A stretch of 64,000 bases of DNA from Blautia sp. MSJ-9 (GTDB taxonomy: Bacteria > Bacillota > Clostridia > Lachnospirales > Lachnospiraceae), in contig NZ_JAHLQG010000027.1 of NCBI RefSeq assembly GCF_018919065.1, positions 38,512-102,511 on the forward strand, in the 5' to 3' direction. The notes below the pieces were generated by a model that was not told the origin of the DNA, made no database searches, and was given only the letters and a program-made list of their open reading frames with translations. The translations under genes and the position numbers were made by a program. How positions within the stretch are numbered: position 1 is the stretch's first letter; each line of letters begins with the position of its first letter. Positions 8,408 through 17,920 of the stretch are shown in pieces.

Positions 8408-11400
8408 TTATTCTGCCTCCCTGTCAAATGCTTTCCATAATTCCTCATCAGAGAAGTTTTTCAGTCTGCGGAATTCATATCCTGACAGCCTGCGGTCAAA
8501 TCCACATACCGTCATATACGGACAATAAGTACACGCATTCTTTTTTCCGAGCTCATAGGGAGAAACCTCTGCATCTCCCTCCAGAATAGAACTTCTTATC
8601 TTCTCAATCTTCGTCCTTACATACCGTCCAAGCACTGCAAACTGTGTTCTATCTGCCACAGAAGAATTTTTGCGAAAGCTTCCGTCCTTATTAAATGCGA
8701 CAGGAATGGAGCCAAGACTGCTGTCCATCCTGTACACAAGCTCCGGATCTGCCTGAACCAGCCCATTCATCTTCAGTTCTTTCATAAGACCTGCACTGAC
8801 TGCTTCCACATCCGCATCTATCTTCTCCTGGATCATAGGATCCTTGATATTGTAATAGAAAACTCCCGCAGGAATAATCTCCTTATCCGGATATTTCTTC
8901 TGTTCTACACGCAAGGCACCATCCAGATAGATCATTAACTGTAACTGCAGGCCATGATACAGATAAACCAGGTCAAAGGATGTATTTCCGGTTTTATAAT
9001 CAATCACCTTCACATACACCTTATTCTGATCTTCCATAATATCTACTCTGTCAATTCTTCCTCCCCCGAAGGTTACCTCAAATCCTTCCGGCTGAAATTC
9101 TCCCTGTTCCAGTTGTTTCTGAAGTGCCCATACCGTCCTTCTGAGGATTCTCCTTGTTCTCTCGATCATATATTCATTTCTGGCACTGCTTTTGAGTACT
9201 GTATTTCCATAATCTGCCACAATATTATCCAGACACCGGTCCGCAATCTCATTCCGTTCCTGTTCTGTCAGCTCTGTCCATTTCATGCCTCTTTTTCGCA
9301 CTTCTTCTGCAAAGCTTTCCAGTGCTTCATGCATAACATTTCCCATATCCATAGGTTTAAACTCATATTCCACACGCTCGGTAAGCTTCATTCCATACTG
9401 AAGGAAATGTGCAAATGCACAGGCTGCAAAACGTTCCAGTCTGGTAGCACTGTAAGGCGAAACCTCTCCGTATAATGCCTTCGCCACACTCTGACTGATA
9501 ATGTCCTTTGGTTTTCCGGCAAAAGCCGACTGTACCAGCTTCTGTACTCTGCTTCTGTATTCCGGATTCCGCAGATACCAGCTGTAAAGCTCTCCAAACA
9601 TTGCATCCGTCTCATCTGCCTGCTCCAGAATATCCTCATGTTCTTTCTCTGTCTCCTGTACCAGCTTCTCCAGAAACAGATCAATCCCAGCTTCCGGATT
9701 TTCCGGATAACAATAATTGTTTATAGAATTTTTATGGGGTCTGACCCCGGCTCCACCCTCAATTTCCAGCTTCGGATACAGACTGCGTATGCTTCCAACC
9801 AGATATGCCGGACTTATGCCTTCTCCTTTTGCATTAGTATCACTATAGGAAAGGATCAGCTTTTCTCCCGGTTTCGTCATATTCAGATACAGATAGAACC
9901 TCTGCATATTCATCAGTTCTTTAGGCCCCGGTGCCAGTTCCACTCCCTGCTCCTGGAAGAAATCCCTGTCAAGCTCTGATAAGATTCCTCCTGTCTGTGT
10001 ACTCTTTGGAATATTACCCTCATTCACGCCAACAAAGAACAACGCCTTAATCTCCTTTAAACGGGATCGTTCCATATCACCCACCATTACCTGATCTATG
10101 CTCGGCGGGATCAGCGCTACTTTTGCCTGAGAAAGTCCTGATTCCAGAAGCTGTCGGAACTCCTGTCTGTTTACCGTTTCTTCGCCAAGAATCTCAACCA
10201 TCTTATCCAGCAGGTCCATCACAATTCCATAAATCTGGTTATATTCTTTTTCCATTGCTTTATCGCCTGACTCTTTAAACTTTCGCTCCTGTCGTTTCAG
10301 TTTCTGCCAGACATTGCTTTTTTGGATAAACTCATAGAGAATCCGGCAGTACTCTTCCACTGTCTTCTTCCCGGAACCAAATCCCTGTGCAAGTTCCCTT
10401 ACTTCTTCCGCAAAGATTTCTCTGATCTCATTCAGTTCCTGTATCTTCTCCGCTTCCATTCCTCTGTATACACGAACCCATTTTTCAGACCATTTCTTAT
10501 ATCCCCGGATTCCCAGCGCCAGCACGTAATTCTCCAGCTTATCAGCCTGTTCTCTGGTAACTTCTGACATCCCGCATCTGAGATAACGGAAAACGCTCTC
10601 ATAAGGAAAGCCCTGCACTGCCATCTCCATGGCAGCACGCAGATACTCCACAAAAGGATTCATCAATACCGAATGCTTCTCGTCAATAAAATATGGAATA
10701 TCCGCCTCCTCAAATACCTGTGCTGCAAGTCTTGCATATTCTTCCAGATTTCCTGTGATCACTGCAATCTCACCATAGCGGTATCCGCAGGTACGCACAA
10801 GTTCTGACATCCTTCTGGCAGCCTCCCGCATTTCTTCCAGGGGGGATGGCGCAGTAAATATTTTTATCTCCTGCTGTTCTTCGGCATACACGCCCTTTCT
10901 GTAGCGGAAGATATTTTTCTCCAGAAACTGTAAGGCAGGTGCCTGTGCAAACCGGGACTGTCCGGATGGTTTCAGATACACCGGATCCTCCAGATCTCTG
11001 GTCAGCCCTGCAAGTGTCCGTATCATCTGCTTGCTCATAAAGAAAAGCTGATAAGGTTTTCCCGCAGAAAAAGCATCCTCCCGTTCGTCCATAGTCACAG
11101 TAACACTTATGCGGTCAGCAATGACCAGAAGTTCCCTGAGCACATTGACCTGAATTGGCGTGAATCCGGTAAATCCATCAAAGAGAAATTCCGCTCCCTT
11201 AAGTTTCTCGGAAAAAGGAAGCTGTTTAAGCAGGACATCCATCACCTCTTCCCCTGTCATATAATGCCCCTTCAGGAATTCCCTGAATGACTGATAAAGG
11301 ATTCCCACATCCTTAAGCTTCATTTCAAGTAATGGCTGATCTTTGGCCTTCTCTTTCATTTCTGCCAGATTCTCTTCTCTGATATCATACTGCATAAATT

Positions 11401-11782
11401 CTGAAACCAGAGACTTCACCTCATCCAGATATCCCGGCTTATTCATCTGACTTCCCAGATAGGCAAGTTCCTTTCTGTGCTGCTGCACCATTTTCTGCAG
11501 CACCATGCTTTTTCCCGTATCTTCCAGAACCTTTCTGTTATCTCCGCCGGTTTCTTCAAATACACGGTACGCAAGACGTTCAAAGCTCAGGATGTCAATA
11601 TTCAGGATTCCTTTTCCCGGGTGCATTTCCACCAACGTCTTCTGTGTCTGCATGGTAAACTGCTCCGGTACGATCACATAATAATTTTTCTCCGGATGCT
11701 GCAGTGATTCCTGAATAATCCTTTTATATGCAAAATATGATTTTCCGGCTCCGGAGCTGCCGATTATAAACTTTAATGACAT
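8408..11782 (-). CDS. addB: ATP-dependent helicase/nuclease subunit B
   Basis: A 1124-aa AddB protein, partner of AddA. Walker A (GSSGAGKS) is at residues 8-15. The C-terminal nuclease motif VIDYKTG is present. The four cysteines expected for the iron-sulfur cluster are a single Cys near residue 786 (AACAFAHFL) and three near residue 1085 (CTYCPYMTVC). The start has TAAGGAG upstream and the gene leads the addB-addA operon. The length is typical for Firmicutes. The divergent neighbour at 11887 is separated by about 100 AT-rich bases that must carry both promoters. Confidence 0.96.
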   Translation of the reverse strand: MSLKFIIGSSGAGKSYFAYKRIIQESLQHPEKNYYVIVPEQFTMQTQKTLVEMHPGKGILNIDILSFERLAYRVFEETGGDNRKVLEDTGKSMVLQKMVQQHRKELAYLGSQMNKPGYLDEVKSLVSEFMQYDIREENLAEMKEKAKDQPLLEMKLKDVGILYQSFREFLKGHYMTGEEVMDVLLKQLPFSEKLKGAEFLFDGFTGFTPIQVNVLRELLVIADRISVTVTMDEREDAFSAGKPYQLFFMSKQMIRTLAGLTRDLEDPVYLKPSGQSRFAQAPALQFLEKNIFRYRKGVYAEEQQEIKIFTAPSPLEEMREAARRMSELVRTCGYRYGEIAVITGNLEEYARLAAQVFEEADIPYFIDEKHSVLMNPFVEYLRAAMEMAVQGFPYESVFRYLRCGMSEVTREQADKLENYVLALGIRGYKKWSEKWVRVYRGMEAEKIQELNEIREIFAEEVRELAQGFGSGKKTVEEYCRILYEFIQKSNVWQKLKRQERKFKESGDKAMEKEYNQIYGIVMDLLDKMVEILGEETVNRQEFRQLLESGLSQAKVALIPPSIDQVMVGDMERSRLKEIKALFFVGVNEGNIPKSTQTGGILSELDRDFFQEQGVELAPGPKELMNMQRFYLYLNMTKPGEKLILSYSDTNAKGEGISPAYLVGSIRSLYPKLEIEGGAGVRPHKNSINNYCYPENPEAGIDLFLEKLVQETEKEHEDILEQADETDAMFGELYSWYLRNPEYRSRVQKLVQSAFAGKPKDIISQSVAKALYGEVSPYSATRLERFAACAFAHFLQYGMKLTERVEYEFKPMDMGNVMHEALESFAEEVRKRGMKWTELTEQERNEIADRCLDNIVADYGNTVLKSSARNEYMIERTRRILRRTVWALQKQLEQGEFQPEGFEVTFGGGRIDRVDIMEDQNKVYVKVIDYKTGNTSFDLVYLYHGLQLQLMIYLDGALRVEQKKYPDKEIIPAGVFYYNIKDPMIQEKIDADVEAVSAGLMKELKMNGLVQADPELVYRMDSSLGSIPVAFNKDGSFRKNSSVADRTQFAVLGRYVRTKIEKIRSSILEGDAEVSPYELGKKNACTYCPYMTVCGFDRRLSGYEFRRLKNFSDEELWKAFDREAE

Positions 11783-11886
11783 TCTTCTCTCCTTACTGTC
11801 AGTTACTCAACATTCAGTACTTCAGTATATCATAATTTAAGTACTTCTGTAATAGAATATACAAAACCATCCAGGAGGCGTGTACC

Positions 11887-12324
11887 ATGAGTGCAAAAAC
11901 AAAAATCATAGTCCTACATATGAAGGAAGTTATATACACTGGCATTTTCCTCCTTCTTGCTGTCATCCTGGCTATTGTACTTTTTTTCATGTTTGGACCC
12001 GGTCAGAAAAAAAGTACCTCAGCTGATGCCAAAAGCCGGTACAAACCGGGAATTTATACTTCCTCCATCGACCTGAATGAAAACACCTTTGACCTGGAAG
12101 TAACCGTTGACTCTGACAGGGTAACTTCCATCCGTCTGGTAAATTTAAGTGAAAGCACTGCAGCCATGTTTCCTCTCATGGAACCGGCTCTGGAATCACT
12201 GGCCAGCCAGATCTATACCTCCCAGTCGCTGGAAAATATCCAATATTCCGAAGATCAGAAGTATACTTCCATGATTCTTTTGAATGCAATTGAAACAGCA
12301 CTGAAAAAAGCGGAGAACAATTGA
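11887..12324 (+). CDS. Membrane-anchored small protein, possibly FMN-bind-like
   Basis: A 145-aa protein with one N-terminal membrane segment (about residues 15-37, YTGIFLLLAVILAIVLFFMF) and an extracellular part. The motif YKPGIYTSSIDLNENTFDLEVTVD, then SIRLVNLSESTAAMFPLM and a final alpha-helical segment, is reminiscent of FMN-bind type domains, but I see no clear flavin-attachment motif and the match is weak. AGGAGG precedes the ATG. It is transcribed divergently from addB and converges on nadE. Function unknown. Confidence 0.75.
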   Translation: MSAKTKIIVLHMKEVIYTGIFLLLAVILAIVLFFMFGPGQKKSTSADAKSRYKPGIYTSSIDLNENTFDLEVTVDSDRVTSIRLVNLSESTAAMFPLMEPALESLASQIYTSQSLENIQYSEDQKYTSMILLNAIETALKKAENN

Positions 12325-12338
12325 TCGTTCTCCGCTTT
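12307..12338 (+). terminator. Hairpin after the FMN-bind-like gene
   Basis: AAAGCGGAGAAC pairs perfectly with GTTCTCCGCTTT across an 8-base loop and overlaps the stop codon. The T tract is short, so termination may also depend on the adjacent palindrome at 12346. Confidence 0.65.
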
Positions 12339-12345
12339 GTGATTC

Positions 12346-12391
12346 TATAGCAATCCTCTAAAATAATGCATTATTTACGAGGATTGCTATA
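12346..12391. repeat. Palindromic repeat R1, near-perfect copy
   Basis: TATAGCAATCCTC and GAGGATTGCTATA are perfect 13-bp arms around the core AAATAATGCATTATTT, itself a palindrome. The nadE stop codon (12371-12373) is inside it, so the last residues of NadE are encoded by the repeat. Related copies are at 2742-2784 and 15308-15354. Confidence 0.85.
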
Positions 12392-14305
12392 AATATCCAT
12401 ATTCTCAAGCTGCTCCAGCCATACTCCTGCACTTGCATCACTTGGCATTCTCAGATCACCTCTCGGTGAAACCGCAACGCTTCCCACCTTCGGGCCATCC
12501 GGAAGGCAGGAACGTTTAAACTGCTGTGCAAAAAATCTCCAATAGAAGGTTTTCAGCCATTTGAAGATTGTCTCCTTATCATACATTCCTTCAAAAGTCT
12601 CACATGCCAGCCTGTAAATTTTCTCCGGTTCAAATCCTGCACGAAGCATATAGTACAGATAGAAATCGTGAAGTTCATAAGGTCCCACCAGATCTTCTGT
12701 CTTCTGTGCGATCTTGCCATCCTTAGGCGGCAGAAGCTCCGGACTTACCGGTGTATCCAGAATATCAAGAAGAACCTCTGTCAGCTTCTCATCTTTGCAG
12801 GTATCCGCATAATAACGTACAAGATGACGCACCAGAGTTTTCGGCACTGAAGCATTCACGCCGTACATGGACATATGGTCACCATTGTAGGTTGCCCATC
12901 CCAGAGCCAGCTCAGACAGATCTCCTGTTCCCACCAGAATCGAGCCATCCTGATTTGCACTGTCCATCAGGATCTGCGTTCTCTCTCTTGCCTGGCTGTT
13001 CTCATAAGTCACATCATGCACAGACGGATCATGAGCAATATCCCGGAAATGTACATTTACTGCTTCTTTGATATTGATCTCACTTAAAGTCGCACCCAGA
13101 CACTGACTTAATTTGCAGGCATTCTGATAAGTTCTGTCTGTGGTTCCAAAGCATGGCATGGTAATACAGTGGATATCCTTTCTGTCCGCGCCGGAAAGGT
13201 CAAAGGCTCTTGCGATCACAAGCAGTGCCAGTGTGGAATCCAGACCTCCGGAAAGTCCCACTGTTGCCTTGTGGCAATGGATATGATCCATACGTTTCTT
13301 AAGTCCCATTGCCTGGATATTCAGGATTTCATCACAACGCATATCCCTTTCTTCTTTTCGTGAAGGTACGAAAGGATACTGCGAATATTTTCTGGTCAGT
13401 TTTGTCTCTTCCACATTCAGATGGAAGCACACTTTAATGTGATCACTGTCGTCAGCCGGCTGATAAGTAGTCAGTCTTCTTCTCTCATCGTTCAGCCTCT
13501 GCACATCAATCTCACTGTATACAATACCATTGTGGAAACGTTTTCCTTCCGCAAGGATCACTCCATTCTCTGCAATCATATTCTGACCGCCAAAGACCAG
13601 ATCCTGTGTGGACTCACCTTCTCCTGCATTTGCATATACATATCCGCACACCAGACGTGCAGACTGTCCGGAAACAAGATCTCTGCGGTAGCTGTCCTTT
13701 CCGACCATCTCATTGCTGGCTGACAGATTCACAATCAGATTCGCTCCTGCCTGTGCATGGAGAACGCTTGGCGGCAGTGTCACCCATAAATCCTCACAGA
13801 TCTCTGCTGCTGCCACAAGCTCCGGCTCCTCCTCACAGATAAAAAGAATATCTGTTCCGAAAGGAACTCTCTTTCCCTCAATATCCACATATTCCAGACA
13901 TCCAAGACCTGATGCAAAATGGCGCTGCTCATAAAACTCTCCATAGTTTGGAAGATAAGTTTTCGGAACCAGCCCAATGATCTCACCTCTGTTTAAAACC
14001 GCTGCCACATTATATAATTTTCCATGATTTCTGAAAGGCACACCTATAAAAACAAGGGCATCCACATCAGCAGTTTCCTTTGTGATCTTCAGCAAAGTTT
14101 CCCAGGCGCTGTCGAGAAGACGTCTCTGCAGGAAAAGGTCCTGACAGGTATAGCCTGTGATACAAAGCTCCGGAAAAACCATAACCTTCACATGTTCTTT
14201 TTCCATCTCATGGATCAGTCTGATAATCTCATTTCCATTGGCATTGCAGTCTGCAACTGTGATATAAGGTGTTGCGGCCGCTGTTTTGATATAACCGTTT
14301 TTCAT
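12371..14305 (-). CDS. nadE: Glutamine-dependent NAD+ synthetase
   Basis: A 644-aa two-domain enzyme that makes NAD+ from deamido-NAD+, ATP and glutamine. The N-terminal nitrilase-type glutaminase (residues about 1-280) shows its catalytic triad as Glu in FPELCITGYTC, Lys in VPKTYLPNYGEFYE and Cys in AAEICEDLW. The synthetase domain has the PP-loop GLSGGLDSTLALLV near residue 347 and TGDLSELALGWATYNGDHMS further on. The start has a GAAGAGG site. The final residues YSNPRK come from the palindromic repeat at 12346-12391, suggesting that insertion of the repeat replaced the native terminus without destroying the enzyme. Confidence 0.95.
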   Translation of the reverse strand: MKNGYIKTAAATPYITVADCNANGNEIIRLIHEMEKEHVKVMVFPELCITGYTCQDLFLQRRLLDSAWETLLKITKETADVDALVFIGVPFRNHGKLYNVAAVLNRGEIIGLVPKTYLPNYGEFYEQRHFASGLGCLEYVDIEGKRVPFGTDILFICEEEPELVAAAEICEDLWVTLPPSVLHAQAGANLIVNLSASNEMVGKDSYRRDLVSGQSARLVCGYVYANAGEGESTQDLVFGGQNMIAENGVILAEGKRFHNGIVYSEIDVQRLNDERRRLTTYQPADDSDHIKVCFHLNVEETKLTRKYSQYPFVPSRKEERDMRCDEILNIQAMGLKKRMDHIHCHKATVGLSGGLDSTLALLVIARAFDLSGADRKDIHCITMPCFGTTDRTYQNACKLSQCLGATLSEINIKEAVNVHFRDIAHDPSVHDVTYENSQARERTQILMDSANQDGSILVGTGDLSELALGWATYNGDHMSMYGVNASVPKTLVRHLVRYYADTCKDEKLTEVLLDILDTPVSPELLPPKDGKIAQKTEDLVGPYELHDFYLYYMLRAGFEPEKIYRLACETFEGMYDKETIFKWLKTFYWRFFAQQFKRSCLPDGPKVGSVAVSPRGDLRMPSDASAGVWLEQLENMDIYSNPRK

Positions 14306-14363
14306 TTTCTACCTCTTCTTCCCTGTGCTCCGGCAGATCCATCTGTCAGTACATTTACATCTC

Positions 14364-15242
14364 TTATTTACATTTACGCAGGATTTCTTTCAGTTCTTCC
14401 ACTGTAAATTCATAATTCTTATTACAGAAATGGCAGTTCATCTCGATGGACTTACCTTCCTGAATCATTTCATTGAGTTCTTTTCTTCCGATGCTGATCA
14501 GGGCTTTCTCCACTCTTTCTCTGCTGCAGTTACAGTAAAATTCCGTAGGAACTTTCTCATTGATCTCCATGTCAAAGCCCTCCAGGACTTTCTCAAGCAG
14601 ACTCTCAGGAGTATGCCCCTCTTCCAGAAGATTTGTGACAGATGTGATTTTCTGCACATTTTCCTCAAGCTTCGCAATTGTGCTTTCTTCCGCAAACGGC
14701 ATCAGCTGCACGATAAATCCGCCAGCCTGACGTACCGTATTGTCTTTATTCATAAGAACTCCAAGACCAACTGCTGACGGTACCTGTTCACTTGTAGCAA
14801 AATAATAGGTAAGATCTTCTGCGATCTCGCTAGTCTGAAGCGCAACCTGTCCAACATAAGGCTCTTTCAGTCCCATATCCTTGATCACGTTCATAAATCC
14901 TACACCGACAGCACCTGCAACATCCAGTTTTCCCTTACTGTTTGCCGGGATACATACATCAGGATTTCCCACATATCCCTTTACACGACCTTTGGAATCT
15001 GCTGTCACAGTAATTCCTTCCAGAGGACCTCCTGCCTTAATCTGAAGTGTGAGGATGTCCTTATCCCCCTTCATCATGGTACCCATCATGGCACCTGCTG
15101 TAAGAAGACGTCCCAGTGCTGCTGTGGCTACCGGGCTTGTATTATGATCCTGTCTCGCTGTTTCTACTGTTTCTGTAGTAACTGCCGCAAATGCACGAAT
15201 CTGATCATTCGCTGCAATTGCTCTAATAATATAATCGTTCAT
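14364..15242 (-). CDS. hslO: Redox-regulated chaperone Hsp33
   Basis: A 292-aa Hsp33. The N-terminus DYIIRAIAANDQIRAFAAVTTETV and the segment LTLQIKAGGPLEGITVTADSKGRVKGY are characteristic. The C-terminal zinc/redox switch is intact: CNC near residue 238 and CHFC near residue 270. Oxidation of these cysteines activates the chaperone. AACAGGAG precedes the ATG. It follows a methyltransferase gene on the same strand, with a palindromic repeat in between, and precedes nadE. Confidence 0.95.
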   Translation of the reverse strand: MNDYIIRAIAANDQIRAFAAVTTETVETARQDHNTSPVATAALGRLLTAGAMMGTMMKGDKDILTLQIKAGGPLEGITVTADSKGRVKGYVGNPDVCIPANSKGKLDVAGAVGVGFMNVIKDMGLKEPYVGQVALQTSEIAEDLTYYFATSEQVPSAVGLGVLMNKDNTVRQAGGFIVQLMPFAEESTIAKLEENVQKITSVTNLLEEGHTPESLLEKVLEGFDMEINEKVPTEFYCNCSRERVEKALISIGRKELNEMIQEGKSIEMNCHFCNKNYEFTVEELKEILRKCK

Positions 15243-15307
15243 TCGTTTATTACTCCTGTTATTTCTTTCATATTATTTCCATTTTGTCCATGGCTTAACG
15301 TCAAATC

Positions 15308-15354
15308 AATAGCAATTCCCGTAAATAATGCATTAATTAAGAGGCCTGCTATAA
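15308..15354. repeat. Palindromic repeat R1, degenerate copy
   Basis: ATAGCAATTCCC, then TAAATAATGCATTAATTA, then GAGGCCTGCTATA; the arms are diverged compared with 12346-12391. It sits just after the stop codon of the methyltransferase gene (15360), again at a 3' gene end. Confidence 0.65.
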
Positions 15355-15359
15355 TCGCA

Positions 15360-16172
15360 TCAATCCGCGCGATGTGTCTCAGGTTTCTCCGGAATCCTTC
15401 CATGATATCCGTTCTGTGCACTTTTTCCATGCTCTCTTGCAACAAAAGTCAGACGTTCACAATTCTCATCACCCGGATTATGAGTATATGCATCACAGAC
15501 TGCCACCAGTTCCATTCCTGCTTTCACAATCATAGCCTTGATTGCTTCTATGGAATATGCTTTCTGTACATGTTCCTCCTCACACTTCTCATACAATCCG
15601 TCTTCTCTTGGAAGAAAAAGTGCCAGTTCATATACATTCAGGGCATTTTCCCTGTCATAACTGTTCTCCCAGATAAAGCTTCCGTCCTCTCTGTCCTCAG
15701 CAATAGTCGTATCGCCGATCACATCCCGGTATTTATGGACCGTATTCATATCAAAAATGAACAGTCCGCCCGGATCCAGATAATTATTTACCAGCGCAAA
15801 AAGATACTCCAGATCTTCCTCGTCCGTCAGATAATTCATACTGTCACAGACACTGATCACAGCACGAACCGTACCATATAACTCAAAATCCTGCATATCC
15901 TGCAAAAGATACAGAATATCATGACCGGATTCCGCCCGCTTCTCCATAGCCTCTGCAAGCATCTCCTCAGAATTATCGATACCGATCATATCGTATCCGG
16001 CATCTGCAAGCATCTCTGTCACAGTACCTGTTCCACATCCCAGCTCCAGAACCAGACCATCCCTGATCCCGTCCTGAGCCAGTGTTTCTATAATATAGTC
16101 TGCCCATTCACGATAGTTTACATTATCCATGAAAACATCATAAACACCGGCAAATCTTCCATATGATTCCAT
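15360..16172 (-). CDS. Class I SAM-dependent methyltransferase
   Basis: A 270-aa methyltransferase. Motif I LVLELGCGTGTVTEML is at about residues 40-55, followed by GYDMIGIDNSEEML (acidic residue for SAM ribose) and VISVCDSMNYL. The N-terminus MESYGRFAGVYDVFMDNVNY is typical of small-molecule methyltransferases found beside hslO in Lachnospiraceae. The last ~20 residues (after TFVAREHG) look poorly conserved and lead straight to repeat R1, so the tail may have been altered by it. The substrate is unknown. Confidence 0.85.
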   Translation of the reverse strand: MESYGRFAGVYDVFMDNVNYREWADYIIETLAQDGIRDGLVLELGCGTGTVTEMLADAGYDMIGIDNSEEMLAEAMEKRAESGHDILYLLQDMQDFELYGTVRAVISVCDSMNYLTDEEDLEYLFALVNNYLDPGGLFIFDMNTVHKYRDVIGDTTIAEDREDGSFIWENSYDRENALNVYELALFLPREDGLYEKCEEEHVQKAYSIEAIKAMIVKAGMELVAVCDAYTHNPGDENCERLTFVAREHGKSAQNGYHGRIPEKPETHRAD

Positions 16173-16285
16173 TCATCAGCCCTCATTATCTACCTGTTTT
16201 ACTGTTCACAGCAACACATATTTTCTCTGCTATTCTATCACAATATCCGTTCTTATGTAAATAACAGGTTGTTCTCTGTCAGCGC

Positions 16286-16324
16286 AAAAAAGGACGACTG
16301 TTTTTTTACAGCAGCCGTCCTTTT
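16286..16324 (-). terminator. Terminator of the Ser/Gly-rich lipoprotein gene
   Basis: On the minus strand AAAAGGACGGCTGCTGT pairs with ACAGTCGTCCTTTTTT, ending in a T run just after the stop codon at 16336. Confidence 0.85.
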
Positions 16325-16335
16325 CAACTTTTCTG

Positions 16336-17484
16336 TTACTGATTCTTAGGCATATAGCGGACATATGCCGGCTCTCCATGATAGTAATAGTCAACGCCAT
16401 TCTCATCATAAACGTCCTCACCATTAGCAAAATCATAGGTATTTCCGTCATCATCACACCATGTACCGTCACCGTTCGGATAAATTACAAGCGGATATCC
16501 GTCGGAGTTTCTGTAAATAGTTCTTGTCTGATCTGTATCATAGTCCGGATCATCTGTTCCTACAGGTGTTCCGTCTGCATAATATCCATTGGAAGAACCA
16601 TCGTCATAATCATAAGATCCGTCACTGCTGCCATCAGAAGTATAGTCTGAAGAACTGTAATCTGATGAACCGCCCGATGAAGTATCACTGTAAGAACCGT
16701 CTGTGCCTGCTGAAGAGCTTCCATCTGATGAACTGCCGGATGCTGTTCCGTCTGTACCTGCAGCCGCTGTTCCTGTAGTTCCTGAAGTGCCGTCCGCAGT
16801 TGTACCTGCTGTAGTTCCTGAAGTTTTTCCTGTTGCTGCTACTTTCAGTACAGAATCACCGGAAATAGTGAATGAATCAACAGAAGTCTTGATTCCTGCC
16901 AGTGCTTTCTCATCCTTTACAGAACCTGCAACACTGTAAAATTCTGTTGTATTATCTGTGAAATATTTATTTACAACATATTTATAGTCACTCTTATCAG
17001 TGAGGTAATGAACTGTATAGCTGTAAACATTTACACCGCTGACTTCCTCTGATTTATAATCCTGGATCTCAAAATCTGTACCTTCTACAAGATTATCTGC
17101 CTTTACAAGTGCAGAGGCTGTATCCTGTGAGCTTGGAATGATCGCCACAGACATATCCTCATCACCGGAACCATGCAGGATCAGGAGTTTGCCCTGTTTC
17201 GGTGACTCGAAGCTTAACATATCGTCAGAATCTGATTTATTCGCCCATGTCGCATCCGGAAGTTTAATGGATACTGCTTTGTTCTTAGATGTATAGGTAG
17301 TATTCTGGGCATTGGCCGATGCAGGGGTAGGAGTTGCTTTCGCTGCTTTGGTTGGCTCCGGTGTAGGAGTTACCTGTACCACACTTGAATCCTCGTCACT
17401 GCCGCCTCCAAAGTTACATGCAGTCATGGAAACAGATAATACAGCTGTTAAGGCCAATAACATTAGTACTCTTTTATTTTTCAT
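16336..17484 (-). CDS. Secreted lipoprotein with Ser/Gly/Asp/Tyr-rich region
   Basis: A 382-aa lipoprotein: the signal peptide MKNKRVLMLLALTAVLSVSM ends in the lipobox TAC with Cys23. After a short Thr/Pro/Ala linker (TPTPEPTKAAK) comes a folded domain (about residues 60-210) with no family I recognise. Residues about 215-305 are an extended Ser/Gly/Thr/Asp/Tyr-rich spacer. The C-terminal ~80 residues carry repeated GYPLVIYPNGDGTWCDDDGNTYDF-like segments, which suggest short beta motifs at the surface. It stands alone with its own terminator. Function unknown; a cell-surface role is inferred. Confidence 0.8.
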   Translation of the reverse strand: MKNKRVLMLLALTAVLSVSMTACNFGGGSDEDSSVVQVTPTPEPTKAAKATPTPASANAQNTTYTSKNKAVSIKLPDATWANKSDSDDMLSFESPKQGKLLILHGSGDEDMSVAIIPSSQDTASALVKADNLVEGTDFEIQDYKSEEVSGVNVYSYTVHYLTDKSDYKYVVNKYFTDNTTEFYSVAGSVKDEKALAGIKTSVDSFTISGDSVLKVAATGKTSGTTAGTTADGTSGTTGTAAAGTDGTASGSSSDGSSSAGTDGSYSDTSSGGSSDYSSSDYTSDGSSDGSYDYDDGSSNGYYADGTPVGTDDPDYDTDQTRTIYRNSDGYPLVIYPNGDGTWCDDDGNTYDFANGEDVYDENGVDYYYHGEPAYVRYMPKNQ

Positions 17485-17691
17485 AATATCCTCCTTAGAA
17501 TAGATATATAGTCTTCAGGTAATATTTGATATCAGGTCAGGAGAGGAAACCTCTCTCTGATATTATTATAACTGTTCCGTACTTTATAAAATATGGTGTC
17601 AGGGACAAAAGGTATTTTGCCACTGACATTATATATTTTACAGTTTCATTACATAGATGTCAATGTCGATTTCTCAGCCTTCTGCGTTTTA

Positions 17692-17850
17692 CATAGTCTA
17701 TCGTTACTGTTCACTCCGTTCACAGTAACATAGCCAAAATTCATTCCAGATTGCCTGCGGCAATGGAATTTTGGCTTGTATGTCTCGGGATTTTGGCATA
17801 TTCATGCCAAAACACCTCGCGGGATAGTGGCGTGTGAACAGTAACAGTCT
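17692..17850. repeat. Multi-hairpin intergenic repeat
   Basis: The region has GTTACTGTTCAC near its left end (17703-17714) and GTGAACAGTAAC at its right end (about 17835-17846), inverted copies of one another. Inside are two further hairpins: CAAAATTCATTCCA against TGGAATTTTG, and TTTTGGCAT against ATGCCAAAA. It lies in the 440-bp gap between the lipoprotein promoter and the 3' end of helD and probably is a non-coding repeat. The rest of the gap (17485-17690) holds the lipoprotein promoter region and nothing else I can name. Confidence 0.6.
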
Positions 17851-17920
17851 ATCATAACGCCATTTTTCTGCTTCATCATACCATTTATCTTTTTTTCTCT
17901 GTAACTGGAAGATTACTTTT

